Positions 17,561 to 25,533 of a stretch of DNA of 64,000 bases are shown here, piece after piece. A model generated the notes under the pieces. It made no database searches. It was not told the DNA's origin and saw only the letters and a program-made list of their open reading frames with translations. The position numbers and the translations under genes were made by a program. The stretch lies in NCBI RefSeq assembly GCF_026420845.1, contig NZ_JAOWCB010000031.1:1-64000 (forward strand), written 5' to 3'. Each line of letters begins with the position of its first letter. The stretch's first letter is position 1. Source of the DNA: Streptomyces sp. PR69. Lineage in GTDB: Bacteria; Actinomycetota; Actinomycetes; Streptomycetales; Streptomycetaceae.

Positions 17561-17657
17561 GGCCGGTCATCGTATGGGGCGTCGCCGACATGCGGACCGG
17601 CGGGCCACTCCCGCCTGCCCCGCCGGTCCGCTGCCGTCCGCGCGGTGGGCGGGGGCG

Positions 17658-18299
17658 TCAGCCGATGGCCGTGGAGCTGAGGACGGGGTTCGGCGAGGGA
17701 TAGCACGCCGTCGGCACGCTGACGGTGACGAAGACGACGGGCACGCGGGCGGTGAATGTGAGGCCGGGGTCGCCGTAGCCGGTGCCCGCGAGGCGGGTTT
17801 CGACGGTGTTGCCGGATGCGCCGGCCGTCAGGTCCAGCGTCAGCGTGGGGAGCGTGAAGGTGCGGCCGCCGCTGATCGGGCCGGGTACGGTCATCACGAT
17901 CTCGTCGCCCTCGACGGTCACTTCCGGGGTCCCCGAGTCGATGCCGGACCCGCCGGAGAGATGTGTGCCGGTGAGAGTCGCGTGGGCGGGGACGGGAGCT
18001 TTGAGGGTGATGTCCTGGATCGATTTGACCGTGTAGCCGCTGACGGAGGTGGGCACGGTCATCGGATCGACGGCCAGCGCCACCGAGAAGGCGTCGCCGG
18101 ACGGGACGGTGTCCGGCGCGGTGGCGTCGACTGAGGCGCCAAGGCTGAACGTCTGTGCCGAGCCGACCGGGGGCGTGGCCTGGCAGTCCAGGTTGAGGTC
18201 GGCGCCGGCGGCCGCTGCGGGCCCCAGGGCGAGGCCGAGCAGGGCCATGGCGCCGGCGGCCGCCATGGGCAGGCGTAAGAACAGGGACTTGGGGTTCAT
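17658..18299 (-). CDS. secreted protein of unknown function
   Basis: 213-residue protein with a signal peptide (MNPKSLFLRLPMAAAGAMALLGLALGPAAAAG, mature from about residue 33). The mature part is rich in Thr/Val/Ser and predicted beta strands, with two cysteines (LDCQA near the N-terminus and TACYP near the C-terminus) that could form a disulfide. I do not recognise the family. The start at 18299 is chosen over a longer frame because GAGGAGGA lies just upstream and the signal peptide begins there. It lies 97 bases upstream of the kinase gene on the same strand, so co-transcription is possible. Confidence 0.78.
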   Translation of the reverse strand: MNPKSLFLRLPMAAAGAMALLGLALGPAAAAGADLNLDCQATPPVGSAQTFSLGASVDATAPDTVPSGDAFSVALAVDPMTVPTSVSGYTVKSIQDITLKAPVPAHATLTGTHLSGGSGIDSGTPEVTVEGDEIVMTVPGPISGGRTFTLPTLTLDLTAGASGNTVETRLAGTGYGDPGLTFTARVPVVFVTVSVPTACYPSPNPVLSSTAIG

Positions 18300-18500
18300 G
18301 CCGTCCTCCTCGACGTTCTGACACAGCATGAGATGTCGTGTACATGACAGCACTCAGGGCGTGTGATGTACAGGGGCATGACGTCACGGAGAGCGGAGCG
18401 CGGAGCGCAGCGACCCGGCGCGCGCGGTGAAACGGTTGACCGGGGCGGGGGCGCGGGCAGACAGTGAGGGTATGCCGGATCCGTCCGCAGGGGAGGCTTT

Positions 18501-18992
18501 GTGACCATCCGCATCGACCAGCCGCGGGAGTTGGACCTGGTCGGCAATCCAGTGCTGGCAGCAGGCATCGGCGTCGGCTTCGAGGCCACGCTGAACTACC
18601 GGATCGGCGAAGGCCATGACGAGGTCACCGGACATTTCATGGTCGGCGGCGGGACCGGAGAGCACGGGCAGTTCCAGTTCCAGGCGGACGTCGGCGGCGC
18701 GTCGTTCCGGCTGGACCGGCTGCTGGTGCAGGTCTTCGAGATCAGCGCGGAGGACGGCAGCGAGATCAACACGGTGACCGTCCCGGTTCTCTACGGCCCG
18801 CGCATCGTGCCCGGCTACATCGGATACCGCGAGCACACGGTGGCGCGGGGAGAGACGCTGTCGGCGATCTCCGCGATGCACTATGGCGATCCGACGCTCT
18901 ACCAGCGGATCGTCCGGGCGAACCCGTCGCAGATCAGCGATCCGGATCTGATCTTCCCCGGGCAGGTGCTGCGCGTGCCGATCGGCGTCTGA
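18501..18992 (+). CDS. Gmad2-like domain plus LysM domain protein
   Basis: 163-residue protein. The N-terminal ~105 residues resemble the immunoglobulin-like Gmad2 domain (ELDLVGNPVLAAG ... FEATLNYRI). The C-terminal ~50 residues form a LysM module (HTVARGETLSAISAMHYGDPTLYQRIVRANPSQISDPDLIFPGQVLRVP), which binds peptidoglycan or chitin-like glycans. There is no signal peptide, so cell-wall location would need another route. The GTG start has GGGAGG 7 bases before it. A strong hairpin follows at 19072-19102. Confidence 0.85.
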   Translation: MTIRIDQPRELDLVGNPVLAAGIGVGFEATLNYRIGEGHDEVTGHFMVGGGTGEHGQFQFQADVGGASFRLDRLLVQVFEISAEDGSEINTVTVPVLYGPRIVPGYIGYREHTVARGETLSAISAMHYGDPTLYQRIVRANPSQISDPDLIFPGQVLRVPIGV

Positions 18993-19071
18993 CCCGGGAG
19001 CCGCGGGCCGGCGGCCGGACCTGAAGCCGGCCCGCGGGGTCCGCGGCGAAGGGGGCCGCACGCAGGCGCAT

Positions 19072-19102
19072 TTGCGGCCGGGCGGAGTCCGCCCGGCCGC
19101 AA
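19072..19102 (+). terminator. perfect 15-bp hairpin after the LysM gene
   Basis: Arms 19072-19086 and 19088-19102 are perfectly complementary (left arm TTGCGGCCGGGCGGA), with a tiny loop. It lies 80 bases after the LysM stop and 43 bases before the exonuclease start, consistent with factor-independent termination without a T tract. Confidence 0.6.
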
Positions 19103-19145
19103 TGCGGATGAGATCCGCTCCGCGGGCCTTTAAGGTCTGACAGCC

Positions 19146-19712
19146 ATGAAGGAAGAGTTCGGACGCCTGCTCAACGTGGTCGATGTGGAGGCCACCTGCT
19201 GGGAAGGACAGCCGCCGCCGGGACAGATGAGCGAGATCATCGAGATCGGGCTCTGCGTCGTCGACACGGTCGCCCGTGAGCGCGTGGCGCGGCAGCGGAT
19301 GCTGGTGCGCCCGGCCAGGTCCCGGATCAGCGGGTTCTGCACGGAACTGACCGGACTCACCCAGTCCGAGGTGGATGCCGGCGTCACCTTCGCCGAGGCC
19401 TGCGCCCTCCTCGCACGGGACCAGCGGGCCGGGTCCCGCGCGTGGGCGAGTTGGGGCGACTACGACCGCAAGCAGTTCGCCCTCCAGTGCGAACGCGGGA
19501 ACACGCGCTATCCGTTCTCACGACGGCACATCAACGCCAAGGCCGAGTTCACGCGTTCGCACGGGCTCACAAAGCGGCCGGGCATGGCCCGCGCGCTGCA
19601 CGTGGCGGGCCTGCCCCTGGCCGGCCGCCATCACAGCGGTGTGGACGACGCCTGGAACATCGGAGCGCTCGTGCTGGACGTGATGCGGCGGGGCGACTGG
19701 CCGGCGACGTGA
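19146..19712 (+). CDS. DEDDh 3'-5' exonuclease family protein
   Basis: 188-residue protein with the three Exo motifs: VDVEATCW (Asp and Glu of Exo I), WGDYDRKQF (Exo II) and HHSGVDDAWN (HxxxxD, Exo III). It is closest in style to the stand-alone Eri-1/inhibitor-of-KinA-type exonucleases that trim RNA or small nucleic acids. The length fits a single exonuclease domain with nothing appended. The ATG is 5 bases after TCTGACAGCC, with no strong ribosome-binding site. Confidence 0.88.
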   Translation: MKEEFGRLLNVVDVEATCWEGQPPPGQMSEIIEIGLCVVDTVARERVARQRMLVRPARSRISGFCTELTGLTQSEVDAGVTFAEACALLARDQRAGSRAWASWGDYDRKQFALQCERGNTRYPFSRRHINAKAEFTRSHGLTKRPGMARALHVAGLPLAGRHHSGVDDAWNIGALVLDVMRRGDWPAT

Positions 19713-19991
19713 TGACGGCCGGCGCGCTCGGCGGCGCTTCCTCAGCGGAGTCGCGCTGGCGCTGATCCAGGCGTCCGGCGTCCGGCCGCTGCGTGGCGGG
19801 ACGGCGCCCGGCCGCGGCAGGCACAGGCAGCGCGAGGCGTTGCCGGACGGTGTGTCCGAGGCGGCGGAACGGGCCCGACTGGCTACGATCGGTGATCGTA
19901 AGGTTGCGGGGCGGTGCGCAGGGAACGCGCAGCGGATCCCCGGACCGTCACGCCGGATGCCGTTGCGTGGACGACGACTGGGAGCCCCGTC

Positions 19992-20807
19992 ATGCCGCAG
20001 AACACCACTTCACGCCTGTCGGCGAACCGTTCGAGCCTGCGGCACAAGATGCGGTACCTGCTGAGGCATCCCGGAGGGCTGCTGCCGTATCTGAGGCGGG
20101 CCGGCCGCGACGGTCTGCTGCGTGTCCGGCACCGTGGAAACCATGTGGGCTACTACCGGGCCGTGATGGCCTCGGACACGGCGAGGAGCCCCGAGGCCGC
20201 GGTCGGCGGCTCGCCGTCGCAGGAGCGCTGGCTGGCGATCGGCCGGATGCAGTTCGACTATCTCGTCGGGCACGGGCTCACGCCGCAGGACCGGATGCTG
20301 GAGATCGGCTGCGGCAATCTAAGGGCCGGGTGGCGCTTCATCGATCATCTGGAACCCGGGCACTACTACGGGATCGACATCTCGCCCGACATCCTCATCG
20401 AGGCGAAGAAGACCCTGGTCCGCTATGGCCTGCAGGACAAGATGCCGTATCTGACGGCGGTGCAGGACCTGACGTTCGACTTCCTGCCGGACGCGTGGTT
20501 CACGGTGGTGCACGCGCACAGTGTGTTCTCGCACTCGCCCCTGGAGGTCATCGACGAGTGCCTGGCGCACGTCGGGCGCGTACTGGCCCCCGGAGGGAAG
20601 TTCGACTTCACCTTCGACCGCACGGAGGCGGCCGAACACCAGGTGCTGCGTGAGGACTTCTACTACCGCACGGAGACGCTGATCCGGCTGGCGGAGCGGC
20701 ATGGGCTCACTGCCTGCTTCCAGGACGACTGGGAGCGGCTGCCGCACCGGCAGTCGAAGATCCGGGTCACCCACCGGCAGCTCCGGGGAGCCGAGGCGGG
20801 CCGCTGA
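19992..20807 (+). CDS. class I SAM-dependent methyltransferase
   Basis: 271-residue methyltransferase. Motif I is MLEIGCGNLRAG (about residues 98-109), followed by YYGIDISPDIL for the ribose-binding acid and VLAPGGKFDFTF for motif post-II. The first ~85 residues are basic and unusual (RSSLRHKMRYLLRHPGGLLPYLRRAGRDG). The substrate is unknown. The ATG at 19992 is preferred to upstream in-frame starts because GGGAG precedes it. The preceding 279 bases (19713-19991) show no convincing gene. Confidence 0.85.
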   Translation: MPQNTTSRLSANRSSLRHKMRYLLRHPGGLLPYLRRAGRDGLLRVRHRGNHVGYYRAVMASDTARSPEAAVGGSPSQERWLAIGRMQFDYLVGHGLTPQDRMLEIGCGNLRAGWRFIDHLEPGHYYGIDISPDILIEAKKTLVRYGLQDKMPYLTAVQDLTFDFLPDAWFTVVHAHSVFSHSPLEVIDECLAHVGRVLAPGGKFDFTFDRTEAAEHQVLREDFYYRTETLIRLAERHGLTACFQDDWERLPHRQSKIRVTHRQLRGAEAGR

Positions 20808-20846
20808 GCCATGCCGCGGCCCTGCGCTCGGCGCAGCCGCCGTGAC

Positions 20847-21020
20847 TTACGCGACGGTTCCGCGTGCGGAGCCGAAGTCGACGGCGCGGTCGACCTCCTC
20901 CATGGTCTGCTCGGCCGTCCGGCGCACCTGCGCGGGGATGTCGCCGAGTTCCCGGATGAGGCTCGAATAGATCGGGGCGTCGGAGGCATCCGCTGTTCTG
21001 TCCGCGGAAGGCTGGTTCAC
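20847..21020 (-). CDS. small conserved-looking hypothetical protein (57 aa)
   Basis: 57-residue acidic protein, VNQPSADRTADASDAP at the N-terminus followed by a probable helix (IYSSLIRELGDIPAQVRRTAEQTMEEVDRA). The start is GTG at 21020, preceded by GGAAAGGACC at a suitable distance, which is better than the longer frame from 21050. It is convergent with the methyltransferase gene (39 bases). No function is recognised; codon use and the ribosome-binding site suggest it is real. Confidence 0.6.
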   Translation of the reverse strand: MNQPSADRTADASDAPIYSSLIRELGDIPAQVRRTAEQTMEEVDRAVDFGSARGTVA

Positions 21021-21374
21021 GAGTGGGTCCTTTCCCCATGTGGTGTGCAAACGGGGGCCGAGTGTACGGGGCGGCTAAGAGATCGTCTGTGCCGGGCGTC
21101 TCATGTGGCGCATCGTGATAGGGACTGCGCGCGCCGGGCGAACGCCGTACAGTGCGCGGCGGCACGACTCGTTTGCGCGACGCCTCTGCGCGACGCCTCC
21201 GTCCGGGGCGTACGCCGGAGCAGCTCTCGCCCGACCGGGGTTTCGCCGCGGCGGGGGCGGGTACCCGGCGCGCTGCCGGGCGTACGCGAGCCGCTTTCGC
21301 CGCGGCGGCGGGCGGCGGCCGGTGCGAGGTGCGCCGCTTTGGCAGCGGCGGCGGTGCGGCGACGGAGGTCGGGC
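21021..21374. other. 354-base gap without a supported gene
   Basis: The gap lies between the 57-aa gene and the DUF2180 gene. It contains a short direct repeat (GCGACGCCTC twice near 21178-21197) and GC-rich, Arg/Ala-coding sequence on both strands. The two mirror-image 91-codon frames here have biased composition and no ribosome-binding site, so I do not call them. Promoters for the flanking divergent genes are expected here. Confidence 0.5.
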
Positions 21375-21584
21375 ATGAACTGCTACGAGTGCCGGCGGGT
21401 GTCCGGGACCACGAATCCCGCCGAGGCGGTCTGCTCCCAGTGCGGGGCGGGGCTGTGCTCCCTCCATGTCCGCATCGAGACGCGCGAGGTGCATCAGCCG
21501 CACGGACTGGGCAAAAGCAGCGCGGACCTGCCGGGGCGGCGGATCGTGTGCCCCGTCTGCGAGCGCGCCGAGCGCAGCGAGTAG
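21375..21584 (+). CDS. DUF2180 zinc-ribbon-like small protein
   Basis: 69-residue protein with CxxC pairs: CYEC at residues 3-6, CSQC at about 20-23, a histidine in SLHV and CPVC near the end, giving two treble-clef or ribbon-like zinc sites. This matches the short DUF2180 family common in Streptomyces; function unknown. It starts at ATG 21375 with GGAGG 7 bases upstream. It ends 16 bases before the convergent LysR gene. Confidence 0.85.
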   Translation: MNCYECRRVSGTTNPAEAVCSQCGAGLCSLHVRIETREVHQPHGLGKSSADLPGRRIVCPVCERAERSE

Positions 21585-21600
21585 CCGCGGACGGAGGCGG

Positions 21601-22485
21601 TCACGGGGCGAGTGCCGTCGCCGCGGCGTGTGCGAGGTGTTCCAGGAGCGCCGTGGTCGCGGGCGGGTCGGGCGCGTCGCCGTGGAGGGCCGCGCTGACC
21701 GACCGTACGCAGCCGGGCAGGCGGACCGTCCGCACCGACGGGTTGCGCTGGGCGGCCAGCGCCAGGGCCGGCAGGGTGGTGACGCCCAGTCCGGCGGCGA
21801 CGAGTGCCTGTACGGCGACGTAGTCGTCGGTGGTGAAGGCGATGTCGGGGGTGAATCCGGCGGCGGCGCAGGAGCGCACGAGCTGGCGGCGGCAGCGTTC
21901 ACAGCCGGTGATCCAGCGGCGGCCCGCGTGGTCGGCGAGGGTGTCGCCGGGCAGGCCTGCGGGGGTGACAAGGCAGATCGGCTCGGTGAGCAGAGGGGTG
22001 TGGCGCAGCGCGTCGTCGGGGAATGCGGCGTCCGGGTAGCTGAAGAGCAGGGCGACGTCGACCTCGCCCGCGCGCAGCAGCCGTACGGCGTCGGGCGGTT
22101 CGGCCTCGGTGAAGCGCAGCTCGACGCCGGGGTGTGCGGCGGTGAAGGCGGCGGCGGCCGCGGGGACGAAGGTGCCGAGCGCCGAGGGGAAGGCGGCCAG
22201 GCGTACGCGGCCGGCGCGCAGCCCGGTGTGTGCGGCGAGTTCGGCCTCTGCAGCGTCGAGGCGGCCGAGGATCTCCTCCGCACGCTCGGCGAGCAGCCGT
22301 CCCGCGTCGGTCAGCCGGATGCCGCGGCCCACGCGCTGGACGAGGCGGCTGCCGGTCTCGGACTCCAGCCGCGCCAGATGGTGGCTGACCGCCGGCTGGG
22401 AGTAGTTCAGCGCCCGTGCCGCCGCCGTGACCGATCCGTGCCGGGCGACCGCGGCGAACACACGGAGCCGGTTGGTGTCGAGCAT
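21601..22485 (-). CDS. LysR family transcriptional regulator
   Basis: 294-residue LTTR. The N-terminal HTH reads MLDTNRLRVFAAVARHGSVTAAARALNYSQPAVSHHLARLE, followed by a periplasmic-binding-like effector domain (about 90-290). It contains a CERCRR pair in the effector domain. The gene is divergent from the PLP enzyme gene, and the gap holds a perfect T-N11-A palindrome (22497-22511). By the usual LTTR logic it should repress itself and control the dehydratase-like gene. Confidence 0.93.
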   Translation of the reverse strand: MLDTNRLRVFAAVARHGSVTAAARALNYSQPAVSHHLARLESETGSRLVQRVGRGIRLTDAGRLLAERAEEILGRLDAAEAELAAHTGLRAGRVRLAAFPSALGTFVPAAAAAFTAAHPGVELRFTEAEPPDAVRLLRAGEVDVALLFSYPDAAFPDDALRHTPLLTEPICLVTPAGLPGDTLADHAGRRWITGCERCRRQLVRSCAAAGFTPDIAFTTDDYVAVQALVAAGLGVTTLPALALAAQRNPSVRTVRLPGCVRSVSAALHGDAPDPPATTALLEHLAHAAATALAP

Positions 22486-22496
22486 GGTCTGAATCT

Positions 22497-22511
22497 ATCA
22501 ATCTGATTGAT
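22497..22511. promoter_or_regulatory. LysR-type operator ATCAATCTGATTGAT
   Basis: Perfect 7-1-7 inverted repeat with the T-N11-A pattern of LTTR sites, 12 bases before the LysR start. It overlaps an in-frame ATG at 22510 of the neighbouring gene, arguing that translation of that gene starts further downstream (22570). Confidence 0.65.
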
Positions 22512-22569
22512 GAGTATGCGCGAGAAATGGCATTGGACCTATGAGAGGGGCGGCCGTGACGATGGCGGC

Positions 22570-23544
22570 ATGGAATGTGAACCTGCCTACGCCGATGTGC
22601 TGGCCGCCCGGGAGCTGCTGGCCGGCCTGCTGCCCGTGACGCCGATGTGGTCCTATCCCGCGCTGGACGAGGTGACGGGAGCGACGGTCTTTGTGAAGCA
22701 CGAGAACGTCCAGCCGGTCGGGGCGTTCAAGGTGCGCGGCGGGCTGACGCTGCTCGCCGGGATGAGCCCCGCGGAGCGGGCCCGCGGACTGGTCACCTAC
22801 TCCACGGGCAACCATGCGCAGTCGCTGGCGTACGCCTGTGCCGCGTTCGACGCCCCCTGCACGGTGGTGATGCCCGCCTCTGCCAGCGCGGAGAAGGTGC
22901 GTGCGGTGCGGGCGCTGGGGGCGTCCGCGGTGCTGCACGGCGCGGACATGGCAGCGGCGCAGGAACGGGCCGAGGAGCTCGCGGCCGGCGGCCGCGGCCA
23001 CCTGGTCAGCCCCGGGGACACGCCTGCTCTGCTGGCCGGGGTCGGCACGGCCTATGTGGAGATCTTCGAGGCCCGGCACGGGCTCGACGCGGTCGTGGTG
23101 CCGGTCGGCAGCGGCACCGGGGCCGCCGCGGCTGGCATCGTGGCCGCGGAGCTGGCGCCCGGCTGCCGGGTGATCGCCGTCCAGTCGGCCGCCGCGCCCG
23201 CGGCGCACGATTCATGGCGCGCCGGGCGTTGTGTGGAGCGGCCGGACAAGACCGCGGTGGAGGGGCTGGCCACCGGGCGCGGGTTCGTTCTGCCGCAGCG
23301 GCTGCTGCGCGCGCGTCTCGCCGAGTTCCGGCTGGTGTCCGATGAGCAGATCGTCGCGGCGCAGCGGCTGCTGGCCAGTCATGCGCACACACTGGCTGAA
23401 GGGGCGGGGGCGGCCGCGCTGGCGGCCGTGCTGGCCGACCCGGAGGGCTTCGCGGGACAGCGGGTGGCGGTGGTGTGCACGGGCGGCAATGCCTCGGCCG
23501 CGGAGATCGCGGCGCTGGGCGGCGGGGCCTGGCCGGTGCGCTGA
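22570..23544 (+). CDS. threonine/serine dehydratase-like PLP enzyme
   Basis: 324-residue fold-type II PLP enzyme. The Schiff-base lysine is in VGAFKVRGG, STGNHAQS binds phosphate/substrate, and PVGSGTGAAAAGI is the phosphate-cup loop. The family deaminates Thr or Ser or racemises Ser; hydroxy-aspartate enzymes are also close. There is no C-terminal ACT domain, so it is a catabolic or short form. The ATG at 22570 (MECEPAY) is chosen because the upstream ATG at 22510 overlaps the putative LysR operator. Regulation by the divergent LysR gene is likely. Confidence 0.88.
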   Translation: MECEPAYADVLAARELLAGLLPVTPMWSYPALDEVTGATVFVKHENVQPVGAFKVRGGLTLLAGMSPAERARGLVTYSTGNHAQSLAYACAAFDAPCTVVMPASASAEKVRAVRALGASAVLHGADMAAAQERAEELAAGGRGHLVSPGDTPALLAGVGTAYVEIFEARHGLDAVVVPVGSGTGAAAAGIVAAELAPGCRVIAVQSAAAPAAHDSWRAGRCVERPDKTAVEGLATGRGFVLPQRLLRARLAEFRLVSDEQIVAAQRLLASHAHTLAEGAGAAALAAVLADPEGFAGQRVAVVCTGGNASAAEIAALGGGAWPVR

Positions 23545-23565
23545 CTCAGCGCATCGGCCTGGGGA

Positions 23566-23670
23566 GTGTCGTCAAAGTAGCGTCGTCCGCCCGGAGGGCG
23601 GGCCGGACGACCGACAACGCCGCGAGGGTGCGCGCCAGGCGTCGCCCGGCAGACGGGACTTTGACGACAC
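23566..23670. mobile_element. ~105-bp MITE-like element
   Basis: Perfect 13-bp terminal inverted repeats GTGTCGTCAAAGT (23566-23578) and ACTTTGACGACAC (23658-23670) flank 79 bases with no gene. Just inside is a second inverted pair (GTCGTCCGCCCG ... CGGGCCGGACGAC), so the whole can fold into a long hairpin. The size and structure suit a non-autonomous miniature element. GGCCT occurs both 5 bases before the left end and immediately after the right end, but I see no clean target duplication. Confidence 0.6.
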
Positions 23671-23720
23671 GGCCTAGGCTGCGTCAGGGGATGTGACCCG
23701 ATGGGGAAGGGACGGGCGCG

Positions 23721-24182
23721 GTGCGCGACTGGAGGCGGGACTTGGGGCTGGAGCCGCACCCCGAGGGCGGCTACTACCGGCGCATCTACGCCAGTTCCCG
23801 GACGGTCGCCCTGCCGGGCGGGGAGCGGCCGCTCGCCACGTCCATCCACTATCTGCTCACGCGGGAGCAGCCGTGTGGCAGGCTGCACCGCAACCGCAGC
23901 GACATCCTCCACTTCCTCATCGACGGCGGGCCTGCCGAGTATCTGACGCTGACCGGCGAGGGCTCCGTGGAGCGGGTCGTCCTCGACCGCGGCGGGTGTA
24001 CGTTCCTGCTCGTCCCCGGCGGGGTGTGGAAGGGGTCCCGCCTGGTCGACGGAGCGTCTTATGCGCTGGTGGCGGAGGTGGTCACACCCGGATTCGACTA
24101 CGCCGACCATGAGTTCGCCGCATGGGAGGACGTACGGCATCTGACGCATCTGCATAAGCTGCTGCGGCCGTTTCTGCCGTGA
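23721..24182 (+). CDS. cupin family protein (DUF985-like)
   Basis: 153-residue single-domain cupin. Typical DUF985 signatures are LGLEPHPEGGYYRR, TSIHYLL, LHRNRSDILHFLIDG, LVPGGVWKGS and VTPGFDYADHEFA; the His/Glu/Asp positions could bind a metal. The function of this family is unknown. The GTG start has GGGAAGGGA upstream. It is convergent with the DUF2470 gene, the two tails being separated by a tandem-repeat tract. Confidence 0.85.
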   Translation: MRDWRRDLGLEPHPEGGYYRRIYASSRTVALPGGERPLATSIHYLLTREQPCGRLHRNRSDILHFLIDGGPAEYLTLTGEGSVERVVLDRGGCTFLLVPGGVWKGSRLVDGASYALVAEVVTPGFDYADHEFAAWEDVRHLTHLHKLLRPFLP

Positions 24183-24200
24183 TCCGCCGCAGCCGGCCGC

Positions 24201-24284
24201 CGGTGTTCAGCCGTTGGTGTTCGGCCCCCGGTGTTGAGCTGCCGGTGTTCAGCCGTCGGTGCTCAGCCGTCGGTGTTCAGCCGT
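24201..24284. repeat. six tandem 14-bp units (minisatellite)
   Basis: Six head-to-tail copies of a 14-bp unit close to CGGTGTTCAGCCGT: the last three differ by one base at most and the second and third are degenerate. The tract fills the space between the convergent cupin and DUF2470 genes and includes the DUF2470 stop codon (24277-24279), so copy-number change could alter that protein's last residues. Each unit has CGG/CCG ends that could form small hairpins. Confidence 0.8.
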
Positions 24285-25008
24285 CGGCGCCGCGGCCGTG
24301 CGGGCAGTGGCGGGAGCGGGGGCGGCTCAGCAGGCGGTCGACCTGGGGGCCGATCTCGTCGGCCGTGTGCAGCGGAGCGGGGAACGGGACGCGCACATCG
24401 CGATGGCCCGCGGCGTCCTCGCAGCGCAGGGTGAAGCCATAGCGGTCGAGGGCGTACGGCCGTACCCGCAGGGCGTTCTGCGGCGCCGGGGGGTCGGCCA
24501 GACGGCCGAGGTGTTCGATCACGTCCGGGTGGCCGGCGTCCAGATGCGTCAGCAGACCCGCCTCCTCCCGGGCCAGCGGATCGGGTTCGGCCAGCGCGAG
24601 GTCGCGCAGGCCCACCCGCTCGACCGCCCCGTCGCACTCCACCGCGGCCTGCCCGGCGTCGAACCGGAGCACCAGCGCCCCGGGGGTGGGCTGGGTGACG
24701 GACGTCGTCAGCGCTCCGGACAGGGAGACCCGGGCCCTGAGACGGTCCCGCACCGCGACCGGGGCGATGTCGGTGAACTGCAGCAGCGCGGGCAGGGCGC
24801 CCTGCGGGGAGCAGACGGCCTCGGCGGCCAGCGGGCTCTCGCCCGGGACATGGAGGCTCAACCGCCCCCGCTGGTCGACGGTGTGCACGGCGATCAGGTC
24901 ATAGCAGGCGGCTTGTGTCGTCAGACTCAGCGACGCGGCACTGGTCATGATCGAGCGGATGCGCTCCGCGCGGGTCGGTCGGGCCGTCCTGGTTGTGGCA
25001 CCAGCCAT
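24277..25008 (-). CDS. DUF2470 / heme-utilisation-like protein, iron-regulated
   Basis: 243-residue protein with a split-barrel-like N-terminal half and a C-terminal DUF2470-type domain (from about PDPLAREEAGLLTHLDAGHPDVIEHLGRL). Relatives are linked to heme or iron handling. The start is ATG 25008, 6 bases after AAGGAG. A perfect iron box overlaps that ribosome-binding site, so repression by an iron-dependent DmdR/IdeR regulator when iron is plentiful is very likely. The last codons lie in a 14-bp tandem repeat, and the C-terminus RSRHCPHGRGADG is probably variable. Confidence 0.82.
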   Translation of the reverse strand: MAGATTRTARPTRAERIRSIMTSAASLSLTTQAACYDLIAVHTVDQRGRLSLHVPGESPLAAEAVCSPQGALPALLQFTDIAPVAVRDRLRARVSLSGALTTSVTQPTPGALVLRFDAGQAAVECDGAVERVGLRDLALAEPDPLAREEAGLLTHLDAGHPDVIEHLGRLADPPAPQNALRVRPYALDRYGFTLRCEDAAGHRDVRVPFPAPLHTADEIGPQVDRLLSRPRSRHCPHGRGADG

Positions 25009-25016
25009 CAGCACTC

Positions 25017-25037
25017 CTTAGGTAAGGCTTACCTAAG
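25017..25037 (-). promoter_or_regulatory. iron box (DmdR/IdeR operator)
   Basis: A 21-bp perfect palindrome, core TTAGGTAAGGCTTACCTAA at 25018-25036, matches the actinobacterial iron-box consensus TTAGGTTAGGCTAACCTAA closely. It ends 8 bases before the DUF2470 ATG, overlapping the ribosome-binding site region. Known DmdR1/IdeR proteins bind such sites with Fe2+. Confidence 0.88.
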
Positions 25038-25060
25038 ATAGCAGCCTGACGGCCGGGCGG

Positions 25061-25456
25061 TCAGGAGGCCTGCGGGTGGCCGAACAGCAGGTCGTAGCCC
25101 GGCGGGAGCTGGATGAGGACACGGCTCAGCAGATCGTCCCCGGCCGTGTCCGCCACCACGCTCAGCACGGCGCTGACATCCCAGGTCGCCGTCTGCTGGC
25201 TGGCTCCCTCGATCCAGGCGGCGGTGGCTCTGATGAACCGCTCGGCGGACAGCGGCTCATGTGCCTGGAGAGGGTTGAGCAGCACGATCGCGAGGGTCTC
25301 CGGGAGACGGTCCGCCAGTTCGTTGCGCACCTCCCCCACCAGGTGTGCGCCCAACAGCCCGAGCACCACACGGGCCGCGCGCTCGGCCTCGTCCCGCGAG
25401 GGGTATTCGCCGCGTTCCTGGACGGCCTCCAGAAACGCATCCCAGTGCATCCGCAT
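25061..25456 (-). CDS. DUF2267 domain protein
   Basis: 131-residue protein, MRMHWDAFLEAVQERGEYPSRDEAERAARVVLGLLGAHLVGEVRNELADRLPE, matching the start of DUF2267, an all-helical domain often associated with stress or hypoxia genes in actinomycetes. The start at 25456 has GGGAG 7 bases upstream. It lies between the iron-regulated gene and the ClC gene, all on the minus strand; the iron box is downstream of it, so that regulation does not apply here. Confidence 0.82.
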   Translation of the reverse strand: MRMHWDAFLEAVQERGEYPSRDEAERAARVVLGLLGAHLVGEVRNELADRLPETLAIVLLNPLQAHEPLSAERFIRATAAWIEGASQQTATWDVSAVLSVVADTAGDDLLSRVLIQLPPGYDLLFGHPQAS

Positions 25457-25533
25457 GCGTCGCTCCCTGGACGGTCTCCGGCGGACCGGTCCTCCCCACA
25501 CCGAGGATATCGCCAGGGCCTGCCGACGGCTGG

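Noticed and set aside
21101..21378. Two mirror-image 91-codon frames in the gap before DUF2180
   Set aside because: Arg/Ala-rich, no ribosome-binding site, each the complement of the other; better treated as non-coding.
22507..22569. Earlier starts (TTG 22507 or ATG 22510) for the dehydratase-like gene
   Set aside because: They overlap the LysR operator palindrome and would leave no room for a promoter; ATG 22570 fits better.
24201..24284. Possible CRISPR array
   Set aside because: Units are 14 bp head-to-tail with no spacers; a minisatellite.
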